A DNA stretch of 64,000 nt from Cliona cf. orientalis (lineage: Eukaryota > Porifera > Demospongiae > Clionaida > Clionaidae), in NCBI GenBank assembly GCA_963930775.1, contig OZ005694.1:5945054-6009053 (forward strand). The letters run 5' to 3'. This document shows positions 46,893-61,884 of this stretch, one piece after another. A program made the position numbers and the translations under genes. The notes beneath the pieces were generated by a model. The model worked only from the letters and a program-made list of their open reading frames with translations. It ran no database searches and was not told the DNA's origin. How positions within the stretch are numbered: position 1 is the first letter of the stretch; every line of letters starts with the position of its first letter.

Positions 46893-48051
46893 TCGTGCAT
46901 CTGGTGCCTCTGGTGCCCTTGGTGCCCTTGGTGCCCCTGGTGCCTCTGGTGCCCTTGGTGCCCCTGGTGCCTCTGGTGCCCTTGGTGCCCTTGGTGCCCT
47001 TGGTGCCCCTGGTGTTGTTGGTGCCTCTGGTGCCTCTGGTGCCTCTGGTGCCCTTGGTGCCCTTGGTGCCCCTGGTGCCTCTGGTGCCCTTGGTGCCCCT
47101 GGTGCCTCTGGTGCCCTTGGTGCCCTTGGTGCCCCTGGTGTCGTTGGTGCCTCTGGTGCCTCTGGTGCTCTTGGTGCCCTTGGTGCCCTTGGTGCCCCTG
47201 GTGTCCTTGGTGTCTCTGGTGTCGTTGGTGCCTCTGGTGCCTCTGGTGCCTAGGGTGCCCTTCGTGCCCCTAGAGTCGTTGGTGCCTCTGGTGCCCTTGG
47301 TGCCCCTGGTGCCCCTGGTGTCATTGGTGCCTCTGGTGCCTTTGGTGCCCCTGGTGTTGTTGGTGCCTCTGGTGCCTCTGGTGCCTCTGGTGCCCTTGGT
47401 GCCCTTGGTGCCCCTGGTGCCCCTGGTGCCTCTGGTGTCCTTGGTGTCTCTGGTGTCGTTGGTGCCTCTGGTGCCTCTGGTGCCCTTGGTGCCCCTGGTG
47501 TCGTTGGTGCCCTTGGTGCCTCTGGTGCCTCTGGTGCCCTTGGTGCCCTTGGTGCCCCTGGTGCCTCTGGTGTCCTTGGTGCCCTTGGTGCCCCTGGTTT
47601 CCTTGGTGTCTCTGGTGTCGTTGGTGCCTCTGGTACCTAGGGTGCCCTTCGTGCCCCTAGAGTCGTTGGTGCCTCTGGTGCCCTTGGTTGGTGCCCCTGG
47701 TGTCATTGGTGCCTCTGGTGCCTTTGGTGCCCCTGGTGTCGTTGGTGCCTCTGGTGCCTCTGGTGCCCTTGGTGCCCCTGGCGCCCCTGGTGCCCTTGGT
47801 GCCCCTGGTGTCGTTGGTGCCGTTGGTGACACCAACAACGTTAACACCAGAGACACCAAGGGCACCTTAGGCATCAAGGGCATCAGAGGCACCAACGACA
47901 CCAACAACACCAGAGGCACCAAGGGCATCTTAGGCATCAAGGACACCAGAGCCACCAACGACACTAACAACACTAAAGACACCAGAGGCACCAAGGGCAC
48001 CAGGGGCACCAGAGGCACCAATGGCACCAGGGGCACCAACGACACCAGAGG
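46893..48051. repeat. 9-bp-unit minisatellite (GGTGCCNNT), first array with inverted tail
   Basis: Tandem 9-mers of ggtgccctt, ggtgcccct, ggtgcctct and ggtgtcgtt run to about 47828. The orientation then flips, and the complementary units (accaacgac, aagggcacc, agaggcacc) run to 48051. No frame has frequent stops, giving VPL repeats, Gly-Ala-Pro/Ser repeats and, on the other strand, Gly-Thr-Lys/Arg repeats. The ~80-bp leader at 46810-46892 is duplicated at 48131-48215 before the second array. Confidence 0.95.
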
Positions 48052-48130
48052 CTAGCCTCGTCCCCAGGCCCCCTCTCGATCTCCCAGCTTTTAATGTTCG
48101 CTTTTTGCGTGCAACATTAAAAGCTGGGTT

Positions 48131-50016
48131 GTTATTTCATATAAGAGTCACGAAATATGCAAAGTCAGCATTTACGCACTGTATATATATACTGTATTGT
48201 GATATAGTATCTTGGTGTCATTGGTGCCTCTGGTGCCCTTGGTGCCCTTGGTGCCCCTGGTGCCCTTGGTGCCCATGGTGTCGTTGATGCCTCTGGTGCC
48301 CCTGGTGCCCTTGGTGCTCTTGGTGCCCCTGGTGTCGGTGCCTCTGGTGCCCCTGGTGCCCTTGGTGCCCTTGGTGCCCCTGGTGTCGTTGGTGCCTCTG
48401 GTATTGTTGGTGCCTCTGGTGCCCCTGGTGCCCTTGGTGCCCCTGGTGTCGTTGGTGCCTCTGGTGCTCCTGGTGCCCTTGGTGCCCCTGGTGTTGTTGG
48501 TGCCTCTGGTGCCCCTGGTACCCCTGGTGCCCTTGGTGCCTCTGGTATTGTTGGTGCCTCTGGTGCCCCTGGTGCCCTTGGTGCCCCTGGTGTCGTTGGT
48601 GCCTCTGGTGCTCCTGGTGCCCTTGGTGCCCCTGGTGTTGTTGGTGCCTCTGGTGCCCCTGGTACCCCTGGTGCCCTTGGTGCCCCTGTTATCGTTGGTG
48701 CCTCTGGTGACCTTGGTGCCCCTGGTGTCGTTGATGCCTCTGGTGCCTCTGGTGCCCTTAGTGCCCGTGGTGCCCCTGGTGTTGTTGGTGCCTCTGGTGT
48801 TGTTGGTGCCTCTGGTGCCCCTAGTGCCCCTGGTGCCCTTGGTGCCCCTGGTGCCCTTGGTGCCCCTGGTGTCGTTGGTGCCTCTGGTGCTTCTGGTGCC
48901 TCTGGTGCCTCTGGTGCCCTTGGTGCCCTTGGTGCCCTTGGTGCTCCTGGTGTCGTTGGTGCCTCTGGTGCCTCTGGTGCCCTTGGTGCCCTTGGTGCCC
49001 TTGGTGCTCCTGGTGTCGTTGGTGCCTTTGGTGTTGTTGGTGCCTCTGGTGCCCCTGGTGCCCCTGGTGCCCTTGGTGCCCCTGGTGTCGTTGGTGCCTC
49101 TGGTGCTTCTGGTGCCTCTGGTGCCTCTGGTGCCTCTGGTGCCTCTGGTGCCTCTGGTGCCCCTGGTGCCCTTGGTGCCCCTGGTGTCGTTGGTGCCTCT
49201 GATGCCTCTGGTGCCCTTGGTGCTCTTGGTGCCCTTGGTGCTCCTGGTGTCGTTGGTGCCTCTGGTGCCTCTGGTGCCCTTGGTGCCCTTGGTGCCCCTG
49301 GTGCCCCTGGTGTCGTTGGTGCCTCTGGTGTTGTTGGTGCCTCTGGTGCCCCTGGTGCCCCTGGTGCCCTTGGTGCCCCTGGTGTCGTTGGTGCCTCTGG
49401 TGCTTCTGGTGCCTCTGGTGCCTCTGGTGTCCCTGGTGCCCTTGGTGCCCCTGGTGTCGTTGGTGTCGTTGGTGCCTCTGGTGCCTCTGGTGCCCTTGGT
49501 GCCCTTGGTGCCTTTGGTGCTCCTGGTGTCGTTGGTACCTTTGGTGTTGTTGGTGCCTCTGGTGCCCCTGGTGCCCCTGGTGCCCTTGGTGCCCTTGGTG
49601 CCCCTGTTGTCGTTGGTGCCTCTGGTGACCTTGGTGCCCCTGGTATCGTTGGTGCCTCTGGTGCCTCTGGTGCCCTTAGTGCCCCTGGTGCCCTTGGTGT
49701 CGTTGGTGCCTCTGGTGTTGTTGGTGCCTCTGGTGCCCCTGGTGCCCCTGGTGCCCTTGGTGCCCCTGGTGTCGTTGGTGCCTCTGGTGCCTCTGGTGCC
49801 TCTGGTGCCCCTGGTGCCCCTGGTGCCCCTGGTGCCCTTGGTGCCCCTGGTGTCGTTGGTGCCTCTGGTGCTTCTGGTGCCTCTGGTGCCTCTGGTGCCT
49901 CTGGTGCCCTTGGTGCCCTTGGTGCCCTTGATGCCCCTGGTGTCGTTGGTGCCTCTGGTGTTGTTGGTACCTCTGGTGCCCCTGGTGCCCTTGGTGCCTC
50001 TGGTGCCTCTGGGACC
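48131..50016. repeat. 9-bp-unit minisatellite, second array with duplicated leader
   Basis: A leader at 48131-48215 (gttatttcatataagagtca ... gatatagtatcttggtgtc) repeats that at 46810-46892. About 200 copies of GGTGCCNNT follow to about 50016. Higher-order blocks of roughly five to seven units end in ggtgtcgtt. The 622-codon frame through it is a consequence of the 9-bp period. One frame reads Gly-Ala-Ser/Pro and runs into the candidate first exon of the downstream transposase gene. Confidence 0.95.
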
Positions 50017-50022
50017 GATGAA

Positions 50023-54238
<4,216 letters not shown>

Positions 54239-54568
54239 GTGAAACGCAGAAATACCTACACAGTTATGTATATGAACAATGATGGAATTGATACATTTGG
54301 TTTGATCCAGTACTACATATTGGTAGCAGAGAAAATAGTCCTAGCTATAATTAAGAGATTGGAGAGGCTCTCTATTTCTTGTGTGGAGCACTTTCAGCTA
54401 ACTTCAGCTGCATTGGACAGTGTTTCCTGTCTTGAATGTTTTCCAGTGAGCTCATCTGGCAGTTTGGATGTTGTGGGACTGTCTAATATTAAAGAGAAGT
54501 GCCTTCACGTTGAACTATCTCCATCTATTCAGTATATTTCTCGCATTCCTCCTTGTTTTCATGATTGA
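54239..54568 (+). pseudogene. C-terminal remainder of the transposase frame after an in-frame TGA
   Basis: Directly after the TGA at 54236-54238 the same frame continues KRRNTYTVMYMNNDGIDTFG and ends CFHD-stop at 54566-54568. The KRN/S-x-YT-V-x-Y motif is typical of the C-terminal segment of this transposase family. The TGA is therefore probably a nonsense mutation (or stop readthrough) rather than the ancestral end. Confidence 0.7.
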
Positions 54569-54736
54569 AAGTCTGTCTGTGTGCAAAATGTATCCAGTAA
54601 TGGCAGTATTAATATTCGCGTCATTATTGCGTTACTAACGCGCAAGCGTGATTAGGCGCGCGAATGCCTAACGCGAGCGCGCCAGACGGCGCTAATCGCG
54701 GTATTTTGGCATTGTCGCGGATGGCGCACTTTTGTA

Positions 54737-55810
54737 TGGTGGCCCAGAGGGATATTCCGATTCCACATCCGGTTGCGGTTACGGATATCACTCCGGTCTC
54801 CGGTCTCCGGTCTCCGGGTTCCGGGTTCCGGATACGAACCCGAGACTGCTGATAATACTAATATTATGGCCGTGATACCAGAATAACATATTAATAGAGT
54901 TGTAGTACTATAGCATGATTTGTGCATATAAACGTTGGCATACGAAGCCACGCCCACTGAGTCTTCATATTCGAGTACGACCTCTGAATCCGTATTCGAG
55001 TCCGATCTCCGAGTTCCGGTCTCCGGCTCCGGAATCCGTATTCGAGTCCGATCTCCGAGTTCCGGTCTCCGGCTCCGGAATCCGTATTCGAGTCCGATCT
55101 CCGAGTTCCGGTTTCCGGCTCCGGGATCCGAGTACCAACATGTACGATAATGATCGCCTGGACTTGGGAGGATTTGCGATCACTATAGATAGGATATCTT
55201 AATAAAATTAATTATAGTTATCATTATGACTACCATGGGATAATATAGCAAATTATAGTTTTTGTCATAATTAAATAATCATTTTGAAAAGCCACGCCCA
55301 CGGTAGCTTCTCTAAATATTCGTTTGGTAAAATATAGTATATTCGTTTGGTAAAATAGATAGCGTATCTATCGTGGACTGTAAGGTCGAAGGTCGAAGGT
55401 CAAAGGTCAATACAATGTACAACTATTACGTATCTATGCTATAGCATAAAAAATCACACAATAATAATTATATTCTCGTTCCCAGACCCCACCCCCAAAA
55501 GGAAGAGGGGCACATCCATTGTGTACGCTACTAGAGCTTGCAATTTGGAACCCGGATCTCGGATTCGTATCCGGAACCCGGAGATCGGATACCGGAGCCG
55601 GAACTCGGAGATCGAATCCGGAACCCGGGTCTCGTATCCGGAACCCGGAACCCGGAGATCGGAGACCGGAATGACATCCGTAACCGTAGCCGTCACCGTA
55701 GCCGTCACCGCAACCGGATGTGGAATCGGAGTATCCCTCTGGGCCACCACAGAGTCCGGGTCCGGGGGTGTATCTCGCGGACTCGGAGTGACCCTCTCGG
55801 CCACCATATT
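54737..55810. mobile_element. Foldback element with CCGG-rich 46-bp minisatellite arms
   Basis: The left arm starts near 54737 (atggtggcccagagggatat, tccacatccggttgcggtta). Its inverse is on the right at about 55680-55805. Inside the arms are units of ttccggtctccggctccgga type; three copies with an exact 46-bp period lie at 54990-55125. The complementary array lies at 55548-55680. The centre (55140-55545) is AT-rich with no gene. Both arms can pair. Confidence 0.75.
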
Positions 55811-57414
55811 TGCACGCAACGAGCGGGTTTCAGCGCGCGCAGTTCTACGCGGGAACAGCCTACCTTATCAATTTACAGGCATTGGTATAATAATAATTGC
55901 TGTACAATATGGCGGGAAATTTTGTACATCGTACACGAAGTTTTTTGTGGCTGCAGTAGATAGATCCTCCTGCCCTGCCTCAAAAATAAACTATGAGAAT
56001 TTTACATAATATGTTAGCTGACAGTGGATGTGATCATCCACTGAACAGATATGATCTCACTGGAGCATAGGCAATAAATTAACATGAAGGGGTGCATGGG
56101 AAGCAACTCTGAAAAATTTCAGCCAGGCAAAACTTTTCCCGGCACCATAATAATATATAGTTGTTCATGCTTACCAGACAATTGATTTAAATTCTTACTG
56201 TGTCAATTTTTGCCTGATGCCATGTGAACATACAATGTCATATAAATCCATCCTTGTCCTCTGACCCTTTCCTAGATTTTCAGTCTTGGATACGATGTTG
56301 AAATGAAAATTTATGTGGGTATCATTGTGCCAGTGCCCATTCATCGAGCAACATTGAAATCCTGAAAACGTGACTAGGCATAGATTATCATACAGTATCC
56401 AATCTCCTCCAATCATGCTTACATGTTTTGCCATACAGATTATCACCAAACTTGAGAGACAAGAGAGAGAGCCATGGCCAGTTGGAAGATCATCCCATGC
56501 TGCTTGCTGCCTTGGCTTTGGTAGCCATCACCCTCACCTGCTAGTCACTGGTGGAATGGATAATGATGATAAGACTCTGAGAGATGTCTGGTTATTTGAT
56601 GTGACCAACAGAAGGTGGAAGGAGGTCAGTCTCATGTACACATAATTGAGTAATTTATAACTTGATGAAAAGGCCAATTATCGATCCAGCAACAGAAACA
56701 TGAGCATAAGTAATAGGCAATAATATTATTACCCGAACTCTGGCCTATTAAGCTTGAAACATGATTGTGCAAATGGAATAGCTGGAAATTTACTAAAAAT
56801 TTAATTTTTATCTACCACAGCTGACACTGCCTGATGATATTCCATCAACAAGAAGGGGACACTCAGTGACAGCTATTTCTCTGGCACCAGGTCTCACTGA
56901 GGTCACTATGTTTGGAGGTTCGACTTCTGTCTATCACTATGATAGAATGGCATTAACTACCATCATGACGTTCAGTGAGTTGAATCCATGCCCTCATCGT
57001 GTGTATAAAGAGGGTGTGAATTGTACATAATAATGGTCTTGTGATTGGCCCAATTATGTTACTGGTACATGAAGTCATTATATTATATCCCCATTATACT
57101 CGATCACACACATCATGACATGTATATATAATAATAAATTAAATTAGGTTTTAATTCTATTCAGAATATTCTGAGAGCACATGGCGTTTAGTGAGTGTGG
57201 CTAAAATTGACCAGTTGAGATCCAATAAAAGAATCCAGGAGAAGATTAAGCAACTTGCCAGAGCAATTCCAGCAGTGTCCAGTGGTGATGGAGCTGAAGT
57301 AGAAGGCTTGAGGGATGCCTTGAGGGCTGTACAGATGAGGGAGAGGGAGCTACAGCAACAGCTGGTAGATGCTAACATGAGAGTGGAGCAAGAGAGGGAA
57401 AGAAATAAGGTAGA

Positions 57415-57625
57415 TACCGTATAGCGGGAAATTTTCGAGGAAGAAAACTTTCACGAATTTCGTGATTTTTCAGCCATCCGCGAAAGTTTTCTCCACAAAA
57501 TTCTAGGCATGCCACACTAATTATGCGACCAGTTTTAACATTTCGCGAAAGTTTTCTCCGCGAAATGCTCCTTTCCTACCGATCCGCGAAAGTTTTCTCC
57601 CTCGAAAATTTCCCGTTATACGGTA
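57415..57625. mobile_element. MITE with taccgtatagcgggaaattt TIRs, next to a splice donor
   Basis: Left taccgtatagcgggaaattt and right aaatttcccgttatacggta are inverted over about 38 bp. The interior repeats CGCGAAAGTTTTCTCC. It begins 5 bp after the donor of exon 5 in Kelch-kinase copy 4. A degenerate relative lies at about 57720-57850 (gtagcgggaaatgttagagg), and 8763-8967 has the same end motif. Confidence 0.88.
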
Positions 57626-58481
57626 TGCATGTAGCTGCTTAGCACTGTCTCCAGGCTCCTCGATTTTGCCAGTGTGTGCACACTAGAAAAGAAGGGGGAT
57701 CATGTGTTTGTGTACTGTGTGTAGCGGGAAATGTTAGAGGGAGAAAACTTAAGCTTGCGGATCAGTAGGAAGCAAGTACTTCATGAAAAAAAACTTTCAT
57801 GGGTTCTCAAACCACGAAATTTGTCTCCCTCAAAAATTTCCAGTGCAGTGTTCTCCCCAGCATACCCAAGGCATGTCGGCCCGACAAGCCTTCAGTTCAG
57901 AATTTCCTTTGATGTGGGAATAGTGCTAGTCCATAAGCTTTGATGTGGCCACAGTCTTCATCCAAACTATGCCCCCTACTATCATGCCTTAAACTTTTCC
58001 TGGGGAGAACACTGCAGTGACTCGTACGGTATTTATGTCGGAAAATATGTGTAATTGGCTTACTGGTACTCTCTAGTTTTATAACTGATTGTTAAGTGCA
58101 TGTATATGTAAATATAAGCATACTCCCACTAACAGGAAAAAGAAGAAATTGTAGAGCAGCTGAGTCAGCAGGTTAAACGAGAACAACAGCTGAGTCAGCA
58201 ATTACAACAAGTGCATAAACAAGAGCAGTGGCAACTCCAGCAATTACGACAAGAGCATCAGCAGGTCCAGCAGCAGCATGAGCAGCTTCAATGGCACCAT
58301 GAGCAGGAGTGTCAGAGATCCCAAGAGAGGGTGGAGTATGCTGAACTGAGAGCCAGAGAGGCTGAGGCTCAGCTACATCAAATTCAGTCACACTGGATCA
58401 TTCCAAGGAGAGAGATTGAGCTCACCATGTAAAGGCTTGGCCAAGGAGCTTGGGGAAAGATCAAGGTAGCCAATTTCAGGG

Positions 58482-58845
58482 CAGTGGCGGATCCAGGGGG
58501 GGTGCATGGGGTGCTATTGCACCCCCCTTGGGCTGGACACCGAGTCAGCAATTAGCCTATTGCACTGGCATGATGCTGCTGCCTAGTGAATCTCACTCAC
58601 TATTAATTATACAAACCATTTTCTGCTGATATCATATCATAAATAGATGAACATAAACGATGATCGACAGTCTTCTCCACAAGTATCCATGAACTGTGGC
58701 TAAAATTTCTATTTAAAGAGCACCGTCACGTCCAATTGTGGGCGTGGCTCATTAAAAAGGGGCGTGGTCCAAATTTTTTTCGCGCGCTTCGCGCGCATTC
58801 TTTTATTTGAGCACCCCCATTCCAGAGATCCTGGATCCGCCCCTG
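58482..58845. mobile_element. CAGTGGCGGATCC MITE interrupting the copy 4 kinase, 5-bp TSD CAGGG
   Basis: The ends are cagtggcggatccagggg and cctggatccgcccctg. CAGGG flanks it at 58477-58481 and 58846-58850. The intact copies read straight through (ttcaggggaacc). It splits the kinase exon just after the glycine loop, within the beta-strand before the VAAK lysine. Confidence 0.93.
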
Positions 58846-59524
58846 CAGGGGAACCCGTGTCGCTGCAAAATGCTACCACCAGATTCTTCTCTCTGAGCAC
58901 AACCTTCGACTGTTTCGTCGTGAGATCAGCATGGCCGCTCGTCTTCGCCACCCCAACCTGGTCCAGTTCATTGGAGCTTCAATAGAGGGAAAGCTGATTC
59001 TTGTGACAGAGCTGATGACGACAAGCCTAGGAGCTCTGATGCACCGTGGACCACTCAGTGAAGCCAATATCACCTCCATCAGCCTGGACGTAGCTCGAGC
59101 CCTCAACTACCTCCACCTGATGCAGCCACACCCCATCATCCATCGAGACATCTGCAGCGGTAATGTTCTCCTTGACCCACTCCCAGAGGACTGCTGGAAA
59201 GCCAAAGTCTCCGATTATGGCTTAGTCAATCTTCTCCAGCACCTGACCACAGCTCATCCTGGAAATCCCTTCTATGCAGCCCCTGAATCTGAATATCCAA
59301 GGCTTCAGACGGCAAAAATGGACATCTATAGTTTTGGTGTTCTTCTAGCAGAGATGCTGACCAATGAGCTGCCAGAGAAGAAAGATCGTCATCGACAGAT
59401 CCTCAAGATCTCTGTGGAACGACCAAACTTTATTGAATTAGTTAGGCAGTGTCTTAGTGAGGAAGGAGACCATCGCCCCTCTGCTCAAGACATAATGACA
59501 CAATTAAGTGTTAGTGATGTGTGA

Positions 59525-60717
59525 GACAAGGTAACATTACTTAATGATGTTTTGTGTACTCAATAAGTATGCTAGCCAATTCTTTTTTCATTCCAATTGA
59601 AATTAGCATTTTTAGTACAGTTATCCTAGAAATTGTTAGCATTCAAAGTGTTGTGCTTGAGTATTATTGTAAATATAAAAGAATCCCTTTTCTTTTAGTT
59701 AGTGGTTATCTTCAGCGGGCTATGATAGCAGTTTTGTATACACCTCTTGGTTGGTATAATTATTTTAATTATCTAAAATTAATTACCACATGATGATATT
59801 TTATAGCTAACTCACTAACTTCTACTGCATGCCATACTAATATCAACTCAAGAATCCACCTCAGTCTGAGTCTGCTCAGATTCTCTGACAAAGCAGCAGA
59901 GAGATTTCGATCTCAGGCTACGAGCCCTTACCAAGGATCTACTCCCTATCCTAAACTGTGGGGCGGTTTGTGGTGAATGGTCTGCCGGCATACCCTGCCT
60001 GGCCCTGATACCTGACTTCAACACCTTTTCACTGTTATTCGTCCATTCAGGCAAACAGTGTGCCATTGTCTGACCACCAGTTTGGTTAAAAACAAGTCCT
60101 CAATATTTGGACTTGTGGCTGCTTGGCGCCGTAGAAGCTGTCACTGGCCTGAGGTGTTTGTGTCGGTGAAGTCAGGAGGGGTAAACCAGAGTTCTGGTGG
60201 TCTACCGGTACTGCTGTGGCTCGAAGGTAATGGCAATTTCCAGCGGTGAGACCAGCTGATGAGTCCCATCTGTATTCACCGTCTTTGTTCTCTAGCAGGA
60301 CAAGTAAATCATGCATGGGGATGAAACAGAATACCTAATCTTCTCCAAGACCATCTGGAGAACAGTGAATTCTCTTGTGGAGATATACTTGTCATTTGTT
60401 TTTTAAATTTTTCTATTGACTAGCTATGAATAGCTAGTTTTATTCTTAGACATAACTTTTGTCTAGATTTTTCTTTGACTTTGTCTATATAAGACAAAGT
60501 TTTATGCTGTAGTCTCATTCTGTTCTGGTTATTGCTCGTTGTACCTTCGGTACACTCCCCTTAATGCTTAAAACCTGAGCGCATCCACTGTAGCAGTTGA
60601 TCTTCCTATCTGCCAATGTTTCTGGTGGTTTTTATCTCCCAAGTTTCCATTGTGATCAACATCAGTGATCTCCAAGTATGGATCACTGTTGTTCCATAGG
60701 TCGTCTGTAGGGGTAGG
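59525..60717. other. 3' flank of copy 4; run of small hairpins
   Basis: The first 300 bp are the duplicated kinase 3' flank. 59850-60360 is unrecognised. At 60419-60553 four short hairpins follow each other: stems actagcta, tagaca, actttgtct and gtacc. Then the duplicated flank resumes near 60595 (tagcagttgatcttcct, shared with 21619). The middle part is therefore an inserted element of unknown type. Confidence 0.45.
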
Positions 60718-61157
60718 TAAATTATGCTAATTTTTTTGCCTATAATGCTATTCTCAAATGCTCAAAAAATCCCTAATAATGCTCAAGAAATTCACCTATA
60801 ATTCCCAATACATTGCCCATTATGCTCAAGTTGAACCGACTATAAAACCGATATGAGACTTGAGGAGACTCAATTACACTATCATTGACTGTAGCCATTT
60901 CAGTTTTACCATGTACTTGGGTTCAAAATTGGGCACAAGTTTTACTGATCAACCCTTTCCCAGTCCATAATGTAGTCTAGGCGTTGTGACAAATTAAAAG
61001 TCAAGTTACTCATGTTAAACTGTTACTTGCAATTTTATGCCCTAAAATTCTCAAAATTATGCCAGTTGATGCCTATAATGCTAGCATAATTCTCAAATGC
61101 TTATATATACACACCTATTATGCTCAAAATTATGCCAGCATAATTTACCTACCCCTA
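60718..61157. mobile_element. hAT-like MITE with 8-bp TSD GTCGTCTG
   Basis: Left taggggtaggtaaattatgc is inverted at the right end (agcataatttacctacccct). GTCGTCTG occurs at 60710-60717 and 61158-61165. The paralogous flank of copy 1 (about 21892-21904) has the site uninterrupted. TIRs beginning TAGGG and an 8-bp TSD are typical of hAT. The 440-bp interior repeats TATAATGCTCAA words and has no ORF. Confidence 0.88.
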
Positions 61158-61884
61158 GTCGTCTGTGTCTGGTTAGCTAAATTTTTTTTCCATACTGAGC
61201 ATGGATTGCTATAATTTTATTATTATTAGAAGGGTGCCAGAGAGTATACCATGATAATTATATATATTATATAATATTATTATAGTAAGAACATGGGAAA
61301 GAATATAGACTGTTAACCTAGCTGGAGGATATCGTAGCCCAAAGCTTAAACTATTCTCTCATGCAGTGGCTCATGGTACTTAGGTCGTCCTTGCTTGCAT
61401 GGTGTATGCCACATCATTGATGAGTGACCTACAACCTTCATAGTTGTCCCTGAAAATGGATTTATCACCAATATAGTGCATTGTGGAGCCATAATCGTAT
61501 GCCGATCCTCACTTAGGATCACCCCATGAACTGATTCTCCTCGCTCTTTTGTATAATATTATTATTAGCTACTAGGCAGGTTGATAGCTACATAGCTGTC
61601 GCGATCTGCTCTATATAGTTGCTTTGTTCCTGCTAAAGGCCAATTGCAAAAGCATGTCTGCATGATTATGTGTACATGCACAACCTTTCAAAATCTCCAA
61701 CAACCATGATGTTACCATGGATTATTATGATTGTTCTAAATTTAATTATCTTCTTCCCTCCCTTTTCGCCTACTGAGTCATGATCAGAAAAGCAGTGACA
61801 TCAAATACCATATTTAATTTTTATAGTCTCTCTCTCCATGCATACCAAGCTGTGAACCTTGGGCAGGTGGTTTCCTTGCCTTGT
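61158..61884. other. Duplicated intergenic flank, no gene seen
   Basis: 61180-61500 matches the flanks of copies 1 and 2 (agcatggattgctata, actgttaacctagctggagg). From 61500 to 61884 nothing recognisable is present. Confidence 0.5.

Noticed and set aside
46883..48055. 390-codon VPL/Gly-Ala-Pro frame and the 399-codon minus-strand Gly-Thr-Lys/Arg frame as collagen genes
   Set aside because: The 9-bp repeat keeps several frames nearly stop-free on both strands. There is no signal peptide, no non-repeat domain and no supporting intron structure inside the array.
54980..55680. 46-bp spaced repeats as a CRISPR array
   Set aside because: Units are contiguous with no unique spacers and are inverted on the other arm. 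The genome is eukaryotic; this is a foldback minisatellite.
59848..60316. Overlapping short ORFs on both strands
   Set aside because: No motif, splice structure or similarity recognised. They lie in an insertion within duplicated flank.
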